From NCBI GenBank assembly GCA_965247375.1, contig CBDFHU010000071.1, positions 1-64,000 of the forward strand: a DNA stretch of 64,000 bases. The letters are read 5' to 3'. The notes under the pieces are model-generated. The model saw only the letters and a list, made by a program, of their open reading frames with translations. It was not told where the DNA came from and made no database searches. A program made the position numbers and the translations under genes. Positions 1 to 7,845 of this stretch are shown here, piece by piece. Source of the DNA: Arsenicibacter sp965247375 (lineage in GTDB: Bacteria; Bacteroidota; Bacteroidia; Cytophagales; Spirosomataceae). Positions within the stretch are counted from its first letter, which is position 1, and every line of letters begins with the position of its first letter.

Positions 1-480
1 GTGTTGGCCGTCCGGTCCCGGCATCGTCCGTGTGTGGATAAAGCCCAGCCGGCCTAACAAGCCCTGCGAACGGGGGTTGTGCGGAATCGTGAATGCATAC
101 AGGCGCGTATAGCCTTTAGTTGTGCGTGCAAAATCCAGCACCGCCTCTGCTGCTTCAAAGGCATACCCCTTACCGGCATATTCTTCGAGCAGAGCAAACC
201 CCATATCGGGTGCATCCAGAAAATCACGTTGCAGCAGCCCGCATAAGCCAATCGGTTGCTGCAATTCCTTTTCCTGAATCAGATATAAGCCAAAGCCATA
301 ACGAACATAATTGGCCTGCTGCACCTGCTGGATGTACCAGCGGGCATCGGCTTCGTTTTTAACGCCCCGGTCGCCGATAAACTCCATCCAGGACGGGCTG
401 GTCAGTAAGGTATGAATAAACGGGGCATCGTCAACCTCCAGCTGGCGGATGAGAAGCCGGGGTGTTTCGCGGATGAGCAT
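1..480 (-). CDS. GNAT N-acetyltransferase, RimJ/RimL type (C-terminus beyond window)
   Basis: The minus-strand frame is open from an ATG at 478-480 to the left edge, giving 160 residues with no stop, so the gene runs out of the window. It begins MLIRETPRLLIRQLE, the usual opening of RimJ/RimL-like GNAT proteins that acetylate protein N-termini or small amines using acetyl-CoA. Later parts fit the GNAT fold: a YGFGLYLI beta strand, the GFALLEEYAGKGYAFEAAEA stretch that resembles the acetyl-CoA pyrophosphate-binding motif (G-K-G-Y-A), and the NPRSQGLLGRLGF motif near the C-terminus. The substrate cannot be told from the sequence. It lies downstream of mnmA on the same strand with a gap of 96 bases, and could be cotranscribed with it. 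Confidence 0.85.
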   Translation of the reverse strand, partial: MLIRETPRLLIRQLEVDDAPFIHTLLTSPSWMEFIGDRGVKNEADARWYIQQVQQANYVRYGFGLYLIQEKELQQPIGLCGLLQRDFLDAPDMGFALLEEYAGKGYAFEAAEAVLDFARTTKGYTRLYAFTIPHNPRSQGLLGRLGFIHTRTMPGPDGQH

Positions 481-576
481 GGTGAACGGCTGGTATTGGT
501 CTATACAAAAACAGGACTGACAGTATAGCCGTCAATCCTGTTGCAAGGTACGTGTTTTATAGAAATGTCGGTCGGC

Positions 577-1686
577 TTACAGTTCCTGCCGGAAGCTTTT
601 CATGATCCAGCCACCACCGACAACATCATCGCCTTCGTAGAAAACGGCGGCCTGACCCGGCGCAATCGCCGAAACGCCCTGCTCAAACAGGACTTTGATC
701 TGGTCATCGGCTTCCTGCGAAATAATGGCCTTTGTGCCCTGGTCTTTGTAGCGTACTTTCGTCACCGTTGCCATTGGCTCTTCGATCCGGGCATATTTCT
801 GAAGATTCAGCTTACTGACCAGCATACCGTCACGGTACAAATCCTTGTCGAGTCCCAGCACCACTTCATTCGTATCTTTCCGGATATCCGTTACAAACAC
901 CGGATGGCCGAGCGCAATGCCAAGTCCTTTCCGCTGACCGATGGTATAAAACGGATAGCCTTCGTGTTTGCCGACAACCCGGCCATCTTCCATAACGAAA
1001 TTTCCGCCGGCTACTTCGTGCTCCAATCCCGGCACACGGCGCTTCAGGAATCCCCGGTAGTCGTTATCAGGTACAAAACAGATTTCGTACGATTCAGATT
1101 TCGTCACTAACTCAATAAACCCGCGTTCTTTGGCCATTTCGCGGATTTCAGATTTACGCAGATGCCCGAGGGGTAATTTTGTCCGGCTGAGGCTTTCCTG
1201 CGAAACGCCCCACAGTACATACGACTGGTCTTTCAGGTTGTCAATACCTTTCGAAACCACCTGCCGGCCGTTTTCTTCCCGCAGATTGGCATAATGCCCC
1301 GTGGCGATAAACTCGCAGTCGAGCCGGTCGGCACGGCGCAGCAGCGCATCCCATTTGATGTGCGTGTTACACAACACACACGGATTCGGGGTCCGCCCGG
1401 AGAGATATTCATTCGTAAAATGGTCAATGACATAATCCCCGAACTCTGATCGGATATCGAGAATATAATGCGGGAAGCCCAGGTTTACGGCAATGTTCCG
1501 GGCGTCGTTGATGGAGTCGAGGCTACAGCAGCCGGTTTCTTTTTTGGTACCGCCTGAGGACGCATAATCCCAGGTTTTCATCGTCATACCAATTACTTCG
1601 TACCCTTCTTCGTGGAGTAGAACTGCTGCCAGTGAAGAGTCAATGCCGCCGCTCATAGCGACCAGAATGCGTCCGTGTTTGCTCAT
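577..1686 (-). CDS. mnmA: tRNA-specific 2-thiouridylase MnmA
   Basis: 369 residues, the normal length of MnmA, which puts sulfur on U34 of tRNA-Lys, -Glu and -Gln after adenylating the base. The PP-loop SGGIDSS is at residues 12-18. The two cysteines that carry the persulfide and attack in the E. coli enzyme have counterparts here: Cys103 in NPCVLCN and Cys203 in YEICFVPDNDYRG. ATGHYAN and the TIGQRKGLGIALG segment are also family features. The ATG at 1684-1686 is the natural start. The gene is intact, but the attachment repeat of the integrated element begins only 15 bases upstream of the start codon, so whatever promoter drives it now must lie in the left end of that element or inside the repeat. 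It is a core gene and not part of the element. Confidence 0.97.
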   Translation of the reverse strand: MSKHGRILVAMSGGIDSSLAAVLLHEEGYEVIGMTMKTWDYASSGGTKKETGCCSLDSINDARNIAVNLGFPHYILDIRSEFGDYVIDHFTNEYLSGRTPNPCVLCNTHIKWDALLRRADRLDCEFIATGHYANLREENGRQVVSKGIDNLKDQSYVLWGVSQESLSRTKLPLGHLRKSEIREMAKERGFIELVTKSESYEICFVPDNDYRGFLKRRVPGLEHEVAGGNFVMEDGRVVGKHEGYPFYTIGQRKGLGIALGHPVFVTDIRKDTNEVVLGLDKDLYRDGMLVSKLNLQKYARIEEPMATVTKVRYKDQGTKAIISQEADDQIKVLFEQGVSAIAPGQAAVFYEGDDVVGGGWIMKSFRQEL

Positions 1687-1701
1687 TGGATCCGTCCAGG
1701 G

Positions 1702-1719
1702 TTCAAAGCCCTGCGATTA
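1702..1719 (+). repeat. Left attachment repeat (attL core)
   Basis: The 18 bases ttcaaagccctgcgatta recur exactly and in the same orientation at 36150-36167. The flanking bases differ at both ends, so the identity stops sharply. The copy lies 15 bases upstream of the mnmA start codon. It overlaps a small hairpin, CAGGG (1697-1701) with CCCTG (1709-1713), that is not preserved at the right copy. This is the expected product of tyrosine-recombinase integration. Confidence 0.75.
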
Positions 1720-1815
1720 TTGGTTTTATTTGGTTTAATATGTATCAATTTGTGCTGATTATCAGCCACTTGCAAAACAAGTTAAAATGGGCAAATACAG
1801 GTTAAACCGCAATTT

Positions 1816-1837
1816 GTTGTACCTATGTTGTACCAAG
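1816..1837 (+). repeat. Left subterminal 22-bp repeat (candidate integrase/excisionase site)
   Basis: An exact 22-base match to 36058-36079 in the same orientation. It is itself built from two copies of TTGTACC separated by TATG. It lies 96 bases inside the left attachment repeat and about 90 bases upstream of the integrase start. It could be an arm-type integrase site, an excisionase site or an operator of the integrase gene. The function is inferred from position only. Confidence 0.6.
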
Positions 1838-1843
1838 TTTCCT

Positions 1844-1851
1844 TATCTTTG
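1844..1851 (+). promoter_or_regulatory. Candidate -7 element of the integrase promoter
   Basis: TATCTTTG matches the Bacteroidota -7 consensus TAnnTTTG and is 78 bases upstream of the integrase ATG. No TTG lies at the ideal distance for a -33 box: the nearest, at 1828-1830, is only 13 bases upstream and lies inside the 22-base repeat. If the promoter is real, a protein bound to the repeat would block it. Confidence 0.3.
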
Positions 1852-1929
1852 TTTTAGCTGATCATGACAGTGCTGATACGGCATAACAAAACTGACATTA
1901 AAACGATTCACTAATACGCTGACAAATTT

Positions 1930-3150
1930 ATGGCATCTTCCCTAAAAGTCGTACTTCGCAGCAAAGCAAACTCAGACGGTCTCTATCCCCTGGCCATTCG
2001 GATTACCATTGATCGAAAAACATCCTATATCTACTTAGGCCAGCATATCCGTAAAGCTGATTGGGATAGAACTCAGCAAAAGGTCAAGAAGAGCCATTCA
2101 AATTCAACCTGGCTGAATAATCTGATCCTGAGTAAAAAAGCTGAGGCAAACGAAAAGCTAATCCAACTGGATATTCAGCATAAGGCTCTCTCCTCCCACG
2201 CCGTGCGTAAGCAGATTAAAACTAAAGAAGGAGGATCGTTCTTTACACTGGCGGACGATTTTATTGAGAACATGCGTAAGCAGGGGAAATACAACAGGGT
2301 TACCACAGAGCAAGCGCGTCTGAATATATTCCGGGATTTCCTTGATGGCCGGGATATCACCTTCCCTGAGATTACGATCTCTGTCCTGAACAAATTTAAA
2401 GCTCACCTGAAAGGGAAACGTCATGTCAGTGACCGGACAGTTGCTAATTACATGATTATCATCCGGACAATATTTAATCAGGCAATCGCTGATGGTCTTG
2501 TAGACCAGAAATATTATCCGTTTGGCAAAGGGAAAGTCGGGATTAAACTGCCGGAAGCGAACAAGATTGGTTTAAATGCTGACGAAGTCAAGCTGCTTGA
2601 AAGCATCGATCTATCCGCATGTCCTGCATATTGGTCTCATGCCCGTAATATATGGTTTCTGGCTTTCTACTTTGCCGGTATGCGGGCATCAGATGTCCTA
2701 AGATTGAAGCATTCTGACTTTCAGAATGACCGGTTACATTACACCATGGGAAAGAATGCCAAACCCGGATCGCTGAAAGTACCTGACAAGGTTCTTGAAA
2801 TTATTGCGCAATATCCGAAAGGCGGTAAAAATGACCTCGTTTTTCCGGAATTACAGGTACTAACTGATTTCAGTGATACCTATAACGTACAACGAAAAAT
2901 AGCGTCCGCTGTCAGAAGGCTGGATGTGCATCTGAAAAAAATTGCCACTTTTGCGGGTATCCACAAACCACTGACTATGCATATTGCCCGTCATACATTC
3001 GGCAATCTATCCCGCGATAAGATTCCTATTCAGCTATTACAGAAGCTCTATCGGCACACCTCAATTACAACAACGATTGGCTACCAAGCCGCTTTCATAA
3101 ACAAGGATGCGGACGATGCCTTGGACAAAGTGCTTAACTATAACCATTAA
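1930..3150 (+). CDS. Tyrosine-type site-specific integrase (Bacteroidota type)
   Basis: 406 residues with the layout of Bacteroidota conjugative-element integrases: an N-terminal arm-type DNA-binding domain (about 1-90), a SAM-like core-binding domain (about 105-200) and the catalytic domain (about 215-400). The catalytic set is visible: Arg252 in FAGMRASD, a likely Lys275, His351 and Arg354 in HIARHTF, His376 in LYRHTS and the nucleophile Tyr385 in TTIGYQ. It should cut and join DNA at the 18-base attachment repeat lying 210 bases upstream. It is the first gene of the element and reads inward, as is usual for an integrase next to its own attachment site. The protein looks complete and therefore potentially active. 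Confidence 0.95.
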   Translation: MASSLKVVLRSKANSDGLYPLAIRITIDRKTSYIYLGQHIRKADWDRTQQKVKKSHSNSTWLNNLILSKKAEANEKLIQLDIQHKALSSHAVRKQIKTKEGGSFFTLADDFIENMRKQGKYNRVTTEQARLNIFRDFLDGRDITFPEITISVLNKFKAHLKGKRHVSDRTVANYMIIIRTIFNQAIADGLVDQKYYPFGKGKVGIKLPEANKIGLNADEVKLLESIDLSACPAYWSHARNIWFLAFYFAGMRASDVLRLKHSDFQNDRLHYTMGKNAKPGSLKVPDKVLEIIAQYPKGGKNDLVFPELQVLTDFSDTYNVQRKIASAVRRLDVHLKKIATFAGIHKPLTMHIARHTFGNLSRDKIPIQLLQKLYRHTSITTTIGYQAAFINKDADDALDKVLNYNH

Positions 3151-3204
3151 ATATTCTTAAAGCTGCTTCCTTTTTCGGCAGAATTGAGTTCCTTCATAAA
3201 ATAG

Positions 3205-3384
3205 TTAGGTATCTAAAAATCCCTTTACTCTATCTTTTGTCTTTAATTTTGTCAGCAGCTCATTCGAGATAATTTCTAGCCCTTCAAAACAACGCCAGAA
3301 GCTTTTATCAATTTCAACTTCATAGTCCTCGAAAAGTTTTAGGATCTTTTCGCTCTGAATATCAGTTTGTCTAGTAAAAATTTT
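3205..3384 (-). pseudogene. C-terminal gene fragment or non-ATG small ORF
   Basis: The minus-strand frame reads 59 codons without a stop after an in-frame TGA at 3385-3387 and has no ATG. The translation (KIFTRQTDIQSEKILKLFEDYEVEI..., ending KDRVKGFLDT) is rich in charged and hydrophobic residues like a real protein tail. It is not recognised. A 19-base inverted repeat lies about 40 bases upstream of the open stretch, so the fragment may be the end of a gene cut by insertion or rearrangement. It could also be chance, since the frame is short. Confidence 0.3.
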
Positions 3385-3425
3385 TCAATGTCTTGTAAGA
3401 TTACAGGTTTATATCGAGATTACAA

Positions 3426-3498
3426 GGCTGGACTAAAATTTTGCGCTGGCGGGCTTAGGCGCGTCGGTGGCAAGCAACAGCAAAATTTTAGTCCGGCC
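3426..3498. repeat. Long hairpin with A/T-rich arms and G/C-rich loop (MITE/REP-like)
   Basis: GGACTAAAATTTTGC at 3430-3444 is exactly complementary to 3480-3494, and the pairing extends outward to 19 pairs with one G-T pair (3426-3444 with 3480-3498). The 35-base loop is G/C-rich. It lies 53 bases past the stop of the minus-strand gene ending at 3551 and upstream of the gene fragment ending at 3205. There is no T-run, so it is a poor intrinsic terminator. A small non-autonomous repeat is the better guess. Confidence 0.55.
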
Positions 3499-3550
3499 CG
3501 TGTTGACAGTAAAAAAAGAAAAGGCAGAGAACAAATTTATTTTAGGAGCC

Positions 3551-4060
3551 TTACAGATTTGGGCGAGGCTCACTACGTCCGACAAGCAATGAAGCAGTGT
3601 CGTACTCACTAAGGGTGAAGTTATCATTAGAATCAAGATCATGAAGCCAGTTTGAGCCCATATTCGGACTTGGAAGTGTATTCGTCGTATCTGCTGTTTG
3701 TATGTATCTGGATGGTAATTTACGACGCAGAGACTTCTTATTTTGAAATAATGCCGTGAGTGCGTTTTGTGCCTGATCCCACTCATTTACAGTCAACCGG
3801 CGAATGCCACCGTCGGCAGTGCCATCATTGTTTGCAGCTATAATTTCGTGGTCAAGCTGTTGGGCGCTGAACTTATGGCCATGAAATTCTTCATTTTCAT
3901 CATGCTTTTTCTTCAGAAATTTCGTGGCCTCCTCGAACGAAGGTCTGGTACCTATCTCGGCTAAATTTTCGAGAAATAAGAAAAAATCTGTACCAGTTGT
4001 CCTGGATACACCCATATAGTACGACCCATCGCTCATTTTTTTGCCGGGTTTGTTAGCCAT
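3551..4060 (-). CDS. Hypothetical protein
   Basis: 169 residues, counted from the ATG at 4058-4060, which has a good Shine-Dalgarno AAGGAG placed 6 bases upstream. A longer frame upstream starts without one. The protein begins MANKPGKKMSDGSYYMGVSR, is hydrophilic, and has a charged middle (KFLKKKHDENEEFHGHKF) with no signal peptide or membrane segment. No family was recognised. It follows the also unrecognised gene 4156-5100 on the same strand with a gap of about 95 bases. Both are A/T-richer than the transfer genes to their right. They sit between the integrase and the transfer module, a usual place for cargo. A ribosome site this good in Bacteroidota argues that it is a real gene. Confidence 0.6.
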   Translation of the reverse strand: MANKPGKKMSDGSYYMGVSRTTGTDFFLFLENLAEIGTRPSFEEATKFLKKKHDENEEFHGHKFSAQQLDHEIIAANNDGTADGGIRRLTVNEWDQAQNALTALFQNKKSLRRKLPSRYIQTADTTNTLPSPNMGSNWLHDLDSNDNFTLSEYDTASLLVGRSEPRPNL

Positions 4061-4155
4061 TTTAATCTCCTTAACCGAATCTAAACGATTTAAAAAGATT
4101 GTAAGGCATCTATGGAAATATGTCAAGCGGGTTTATTGACTTCGCTCCAGTTTTA

Positions 4156-5100
4156 TTATTTTTTAGACCTATTTAACCAATTACTTAATTCTCCCCAATT
4201 ATTTATACCTTTTGCGACATCGAAACTTTTCCCCGCCATTAAAAAATCTCTGATTGCTGGTCGAATATCACCAAAATCACTATTAGTCGAAATCTTAAAA
4301 TCTAAAAATTGTTTTTCATTTCCTGCTTCAATCTCTTTTATTACTGATAAATCGTCTATTCGCTCTATACAGGCCGGACCACAACTCATAAACCTAAAAT
4401 TGGTATCGTATATACCGATAGCTATCGGGTGGGCTTTATCTCCTATATAAACTAACAAAACATTGTCACGGTCGTTCTTTTCTGTTTTATAAGACAACCT
4501 TAATTGATCCTCATTTTTTCCATATATTGTGTAAGTACCCACGTAAGTTTGAATATCATCCGTTGATTGTTCATCTGGCAAAAGAGATCTTACAAACCTA
4601 GATCGTCCAAATGGAAGCATTGATAACACACACTTAACAATAACTTCACTTTTATTCTCATCAGTGAGTTTGCAATGAAAATAAAACCACCAGTATGTTT
4701 TTTCAAATACTCTTTGTTTATCATCAAGCTTCTTCCTGTTATATATATTATATCTCTTCAGGGTAAATCTGATTTGCTCTACAGGTACGTCTTTTTCAAT
4801 GTAGTTAATAATAAATTTCAATTTACCTTCACTAATAACAAATGGAATAACATCATTAATGCCTTGACTTAAGAAGCGCATAATATTTGGGTAAGCTACT
4901 GTTTCTTTTGGTGATAAATATTCACTGAAATGTTTTTGAGCAAATTCACGGGATGCTGTATCAACAGAAAGTTTATCCAAATAGTGATCGACATATTTAT
5001 TAGATTTTAAAAAATCATCCATCCTACGCTCACCCGACTTGCTGATAACCTCACAAAACAGTTCTACAGCCTCCCATCTGCTTAATAAAAAATAATCCAT
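4156..5100 (-). CDS. Hypothetical protein, about 314 residues
   Basis: I do not recognise this protein. The start is taken at the ATG 5098-5100; the frame extends two codons further to a TTG. It begins MDYFLLSRWEAVELFCEVIS and is predicted soluble. The N-terminal half is helical and charged; the C-terminal half looks more beta-rich (TYVGTYTIYG, NVLLVYIGDKAHPIAIGIY). The composition is strongly A/T-rich compared with the conjugation genes nearby, which fits recent acquisition as cargo. It is alone on the minus strand apart from the small gene after it, and its 5' side faces a 237-base intergenic region shared with the plus-strand gene at 5338. No nuclease, ATPase or toxin motif is visible. Confidence 0.6.
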   Translation of the reverse strand: MDYFLLSRWEAVELFCEVISKSGERRMDDFLKSNKYVDHYLDKLSVDTASREFAQKHFSEYLSPKETVAYPNIMRFLSQGINDVIPFVISEGKLKFIINYIEKDVPVEQIRFTLKRYNIYNRKKLDDKQRVFEKTYWWFYFHCKLTDENKSEVIVKCVLSMLPFGRSRFVRSLLPDEQSTDDIQTYVGTYTIYGKNEDQLRLSYKTEKNDRDNVLLVYIGDKAHPIAIGIYDTNFRFMSCGPACIERIDDLSVIKEIEAGNEKQFLDFKISTNSDFGDIRPAIRDFLMAGKSFDVAKGINNWGELSNWLNRSKK

Positions 5101-5337
5101 AAACAAGTGATTTTTATTTATTTTCTTTTGCTTTTTACTCGAAAAACATAAATTAAAATTCGTCGAATTTCCTCAATCTGACATTTATTATTGTGCCATC
5201 TTAAGCGCTAAGAAACTGATAAGCAGACGACTGCCTGTCGTGGAGGTCTTGTATCTACCGAAGCCCGGAGACGGATTTACGCCGTTGAGTACTGCATAAT
5301 ACAAAGAAAAAACACAAATTCAAAAACACCCCACAAA

Positions 5338-5532
5338 ATGGCACAAGAAACTGATGATGATCTGGATTACAGACTAAAGCGAGACGGATTTACGCAGAAT
5401 CCCAATGACCGTAACGAGTATTGGCGTTCTGAGTCTGATGGTAGTTCAACCACTCGTTACACAGATGGAGACTACTCTAAGGAAAAAGACTCCAACGAAT
5501 GGGAGCGCGACCATTTAGGGAAACGCTACTAG
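5338..5532 (+). CDS. Small hydrophilic protein, 64 residues
   Basis: The protein is MAQETDDDLDYRLKRDGF followed by a very polar, Asp/Glu/Arg/Tyr-rich sequence ending DHLGKRY. It has no membrane segment or Cys. The start has no clear Shine-Dalgarno, which is normal here. The 15 bases gagacggatttacgc inside the gene (5381-5395) also occur upstream at 5268-5282, so part of the leader resembles part of the coding region. It is unrecognised. Coding is supported mainly by the even use of acidic and aromatic residues and by a similar small gene downstream (5950-6108). Confidence 0.5.
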   Translation: MAQETDDDLDYRLKRDGFTQNPNDRNEYWRSESDGSSTTRYTDGDYSKEKDSNEWERDHLGKRY

Positions 5533-6297
5533 TTTACTTAGCAAAAATAATTGCGCTTCCTTGTTACTAATAGTCAAGGGTTTTTCCAACGAGGAGCAGA
5601 CGGGTATTACTTCCCTATATGATTTTAGCTGAGGAAATAGAAACGCCCTGGATTGCCTACAAGCTTCTTTATTATCATGTAACATCAGAAATTTCAGCCA
5701 TTCCAACTCAATTGTAATTATGAAGTCTCCAAAAGCAATTTTAACACTTGAAAATAAGTCTATTGAACCCTTGCTAATCAATCGAGATGAAAAGACAAAC
5801 GATGAAAATACTGATTTTCTTAATACCCAACAAAGCCTTTAACTTCCAGTATATGCAGTTTCTGCTTTACGATATTCACCAGTGCACGGGTGACCAGGCT
5901 AAGCTGAAAAGCCTGTAATTTTTCAGCCATACTTAACATCTATAAGACGATGTACAACTCAACTGAAACAGTAGATGGCCCCTATGGTACTTCTATCACT
6001 GGCCGAGTAACAGAAGTTACCGGGACTGGTCAGATTTGGGAGATCACGTCAGGCAACGATATCTATGAACGTTGTCCATATAGTGGTCGATTTTATCCTA
6101 AAAATTAACTCTGCTCTCATGCAAAGGGTAGAATGAAGGTGATGCCAGCAATTTGGCAACTGTCTCTTTGCTGCAATCGTTAGGCTGCATGTTAACCGCA
6201 GCTCCGGCTTAAAACCGTTATGCCCTTGCCTGGCAGAACTGGCCACCTGCCAGGCAAATCTCTTACTTTTTGAGTCTTCTAGTCAAATTATCATGGT
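5533..6297. other. Gene-poor stretch before the transfer module
   Basis: The 765 bases hold one plausible small gene (5950-6108, listed separately). A 40-codon plus frame at 5719-5841 and an 88-codon minus frame at 5515-5781 overlap one another and cannot be told apart from chance. No repeat, terminator or RNA gene is evident. Confidence 0.4.
5950..6108 (+). CDS. Candidate small protein, 52 residues
   Basis: ATG at 5950-5952 to TAA at 6106-6108. The product begins MYNSTETVDGPYGTSITGRV and ends CPYSGRFYPKN. It is polar, with alternating Thr, Val, Ile and Gly as in a small beta-rich domain, and a single Cys. It is too short for routine calling. Coding is suggested by the non-random composition and by the otherwise empty surroundings. 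Function unknown. Confidence 0.4.
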   Translation: MYNSTETVDGPYGTSITGRVTEVTGTGQIWEITSGNDIYERCPYSGRFYPKN

Positions 6298-7812
6298 ATG
6301 GATCAGTACAATCTCGATCAACCCCTGATCGAACTGGTATCCCCTTGGGGTAAAGCAAACTTCACGACCCGGATGTCGGTGGAGGGCTGTGCAATATTCG
6401 GTGGCATAGGTTCGGGCAAGACGTCCGGATCGGGCCGAATGCTGGCTATCAAGTACCTTTCAGCCGGATGGGGCGGATTGATTCTAACTGTCAAGCCCGA
6501 TGAAAAAGCAATGTGGCAGGAATACTGTCAGGTAACAGGCAGAGAACGGGACTTGCTTATCATTGAGCCAGGCGGAAACCAGTACTTTAATTTTCTCGAT
6601 TACGAAACCTCTCAGGCTTCCGGCAAAGAGTCTCTGACGGATAATGTAGTCGAGTTACTGAAAACCGTCATCCGTGCCGGACAGGAGCAGTCCGGAGGTA
6701 AGTCCGATGATCCGTTTTGGGAGCAAAGTCTGGACATGCTTATTTTTTATTTGATAGATCTCTGCAAACTGGCTTATGGCCAGGTGACAGTATCCCGCAT
6801 GTTTGAAATTGTACAGACGATTCCACAATCAATTCAAACGATGCAGACTGACAACGCCGAGGGCAAAACCAAAGCATTTCAGCAGGCGTTTGAAACAGCC
6901 CGTCAGTACGTTACCTCACAGATTGATGAATGGATTAATGGCCTTACACCGGAACAGCAGAACGCCTTCACGGATGAAACTGCTTATGAAGCAGCTATTC
7001 TGGATGCCCTGCCGGATGCCCGGCTCCTGAAAGACCTTGATCAGTTTTTCTTTGACAGGCTCATGAATCTGTCAGATAAAACACGTTCTGTCATCGAATT
7101 TTCCTTTGCTGCCTTTTTATTCCGGCTACTGCGTGACCCGGTTTATTCACTCTTCTGCCGGTACCCATCCACACTTATTCCGGAAGATAGTCTGACGGGA
7201 AAGATTATACTTATCAATCTGCCCGTTAAACTGTACCACAAGGTTGGAAGAGATGTGCAGATTCTCTTTAAATACATCTGGCAACGGGCCATGGAAAAAC
7301 GGGATATTCGTCAGAATGGCCGTCCGGTTTTTCTCTGGGCCGATGAGGCACAGAATTTTATTCACGAACGCGACGCGGATTTTCAGGCCACTGCGCGGAG
7401 TAGCCGCGTTGCGACGGTGTATATCAGCCAGAATTTGCCTAATTACTACGCCTGCATGGGTGGCCAGAAATCAGAGTATCGTGTGAAAAGTTTCCTCGGT
7501 ACTTTAGGGACCAAGATCTTTCACGCCAATGCGGATATAGAAACTAACAAATATGCCAGTGAGCTGATCGGTGATGCTTATTTTGAAGATCAATCGGAAA
7601 GCATTACTGTCGCCCAGAATTTTGCCCAAACGCGCTCTAAAGCACTCAAGCTGGAGCGTCAGGTGCGTCCTGAACAATTTGTCAGTCTGGCGACAGGCGG
7701 CCCCAGAAACAATATGCGTGTAGAAGCCTACCTACACCGGCAAGGGGATTGTCTGATCGCCAGTCAGAACTTTGTCCGTACACGTTTCAATCAGAATTTC
7801 AAGCCAAATTAA
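6298..7812 (+). CDS. Conjugative coupling ATPase (VirD4/TraD/TraG-like), soluble form
   Basis: 504 residues. The Walker A motif GGIGSGKTS is at residues 35-43, Walker B VFLWADEAQN near 345-352, and the C-terminal part contains the TraD/TraG-type region (SRVATVYISQNLPNYYACMGG). Type IV coupling proteins form a hexameric pump that brings the relaxase-DNA complex to a secretion channel. This one starts only about 34 residues before Walker A and has no transmembrane segment, whereas standard VirD4 proteins have an N-terminal membrane domain. The next gene, 33 bases downstream, encodes a membrane protein that could supply the anchor. With the relaxase at 8780 it forms the transfer module of the element. 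Confidence 0.9.
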   Translation: MDQYNLDQPLIELVSPWGKANFTTRMSVEGCAIFGGIGSGKTSGSGRMLAIKYLSAGWGGLILTVKPDEKAMWQEYCQVTGRERDLLIIEPGGNQYFNFLDYETSQASGKESLTDNVVELLKTVIRAGQEQSGGKSDDPFWEQSLDMLIFYLIDLCKLAYGQVTVSRMFEIVQTIPQSIQTMQTDNAEGKTKAFQQAFETARQYVTSQIDEWINGLTPEQQNAFTDETAYEAAILDALPDARLLKDLDQFFFDRLMNLSDKTRSVIEFSFAAFLFRLLRDPVYSLFCRYPSTLIPEDSLTGKIILINLPVKLYHKVGRDVQILFKYIWQRAMEKRDIRQNGRPVFLWADEAQNFIHERDADFQATARSSRVATVYISQNLPNYYACMGGQKSEYRVKSFLGTLGTKIFHANADIETNKYASELIGDAYFEDQSESITVAQNFAQTRSKALKLERQVRPEQFVSLATGGPRNNMRVEAYLHRQGDCLIASQNFVRTRFNQNFKPN

Positions 7813-7845
7813 TCATTCTAGTTTCACTTGATCATCATAACAGTT

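Noticed and set aside
541..1110. 189-codon plus-strand frame opposite mnmA
   Set aside because: It is antisense to a clear housekeeping gene and has the composition of a shadow frame.
1697..1713. CAGGG-TTCAAAG-CCCTG looks like a tRNA T-arm at the left attachment site
   Set aside because: A full tRNA would have to overlap the mnmA start, no matching acceptor, D or anticodon arms can be drawn, and the stem is not kept at the right copy. It is treated as a chance hairpin in the mnmA leader.
3367..3612. 81-codon plus-strand frame across the hairpin
   Set aside because: It spans both arms of the inverted repeat and the end of the opposite gene; the translation is low-complexity and Lys/Arg-rich.
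5515..5781. 88-codon minus-strand frame
   Set aside because: It overlaps the end of the small gene at 5338-5532 and has no ribosome site or recognisable pattern. It is left as possible but unsupported.
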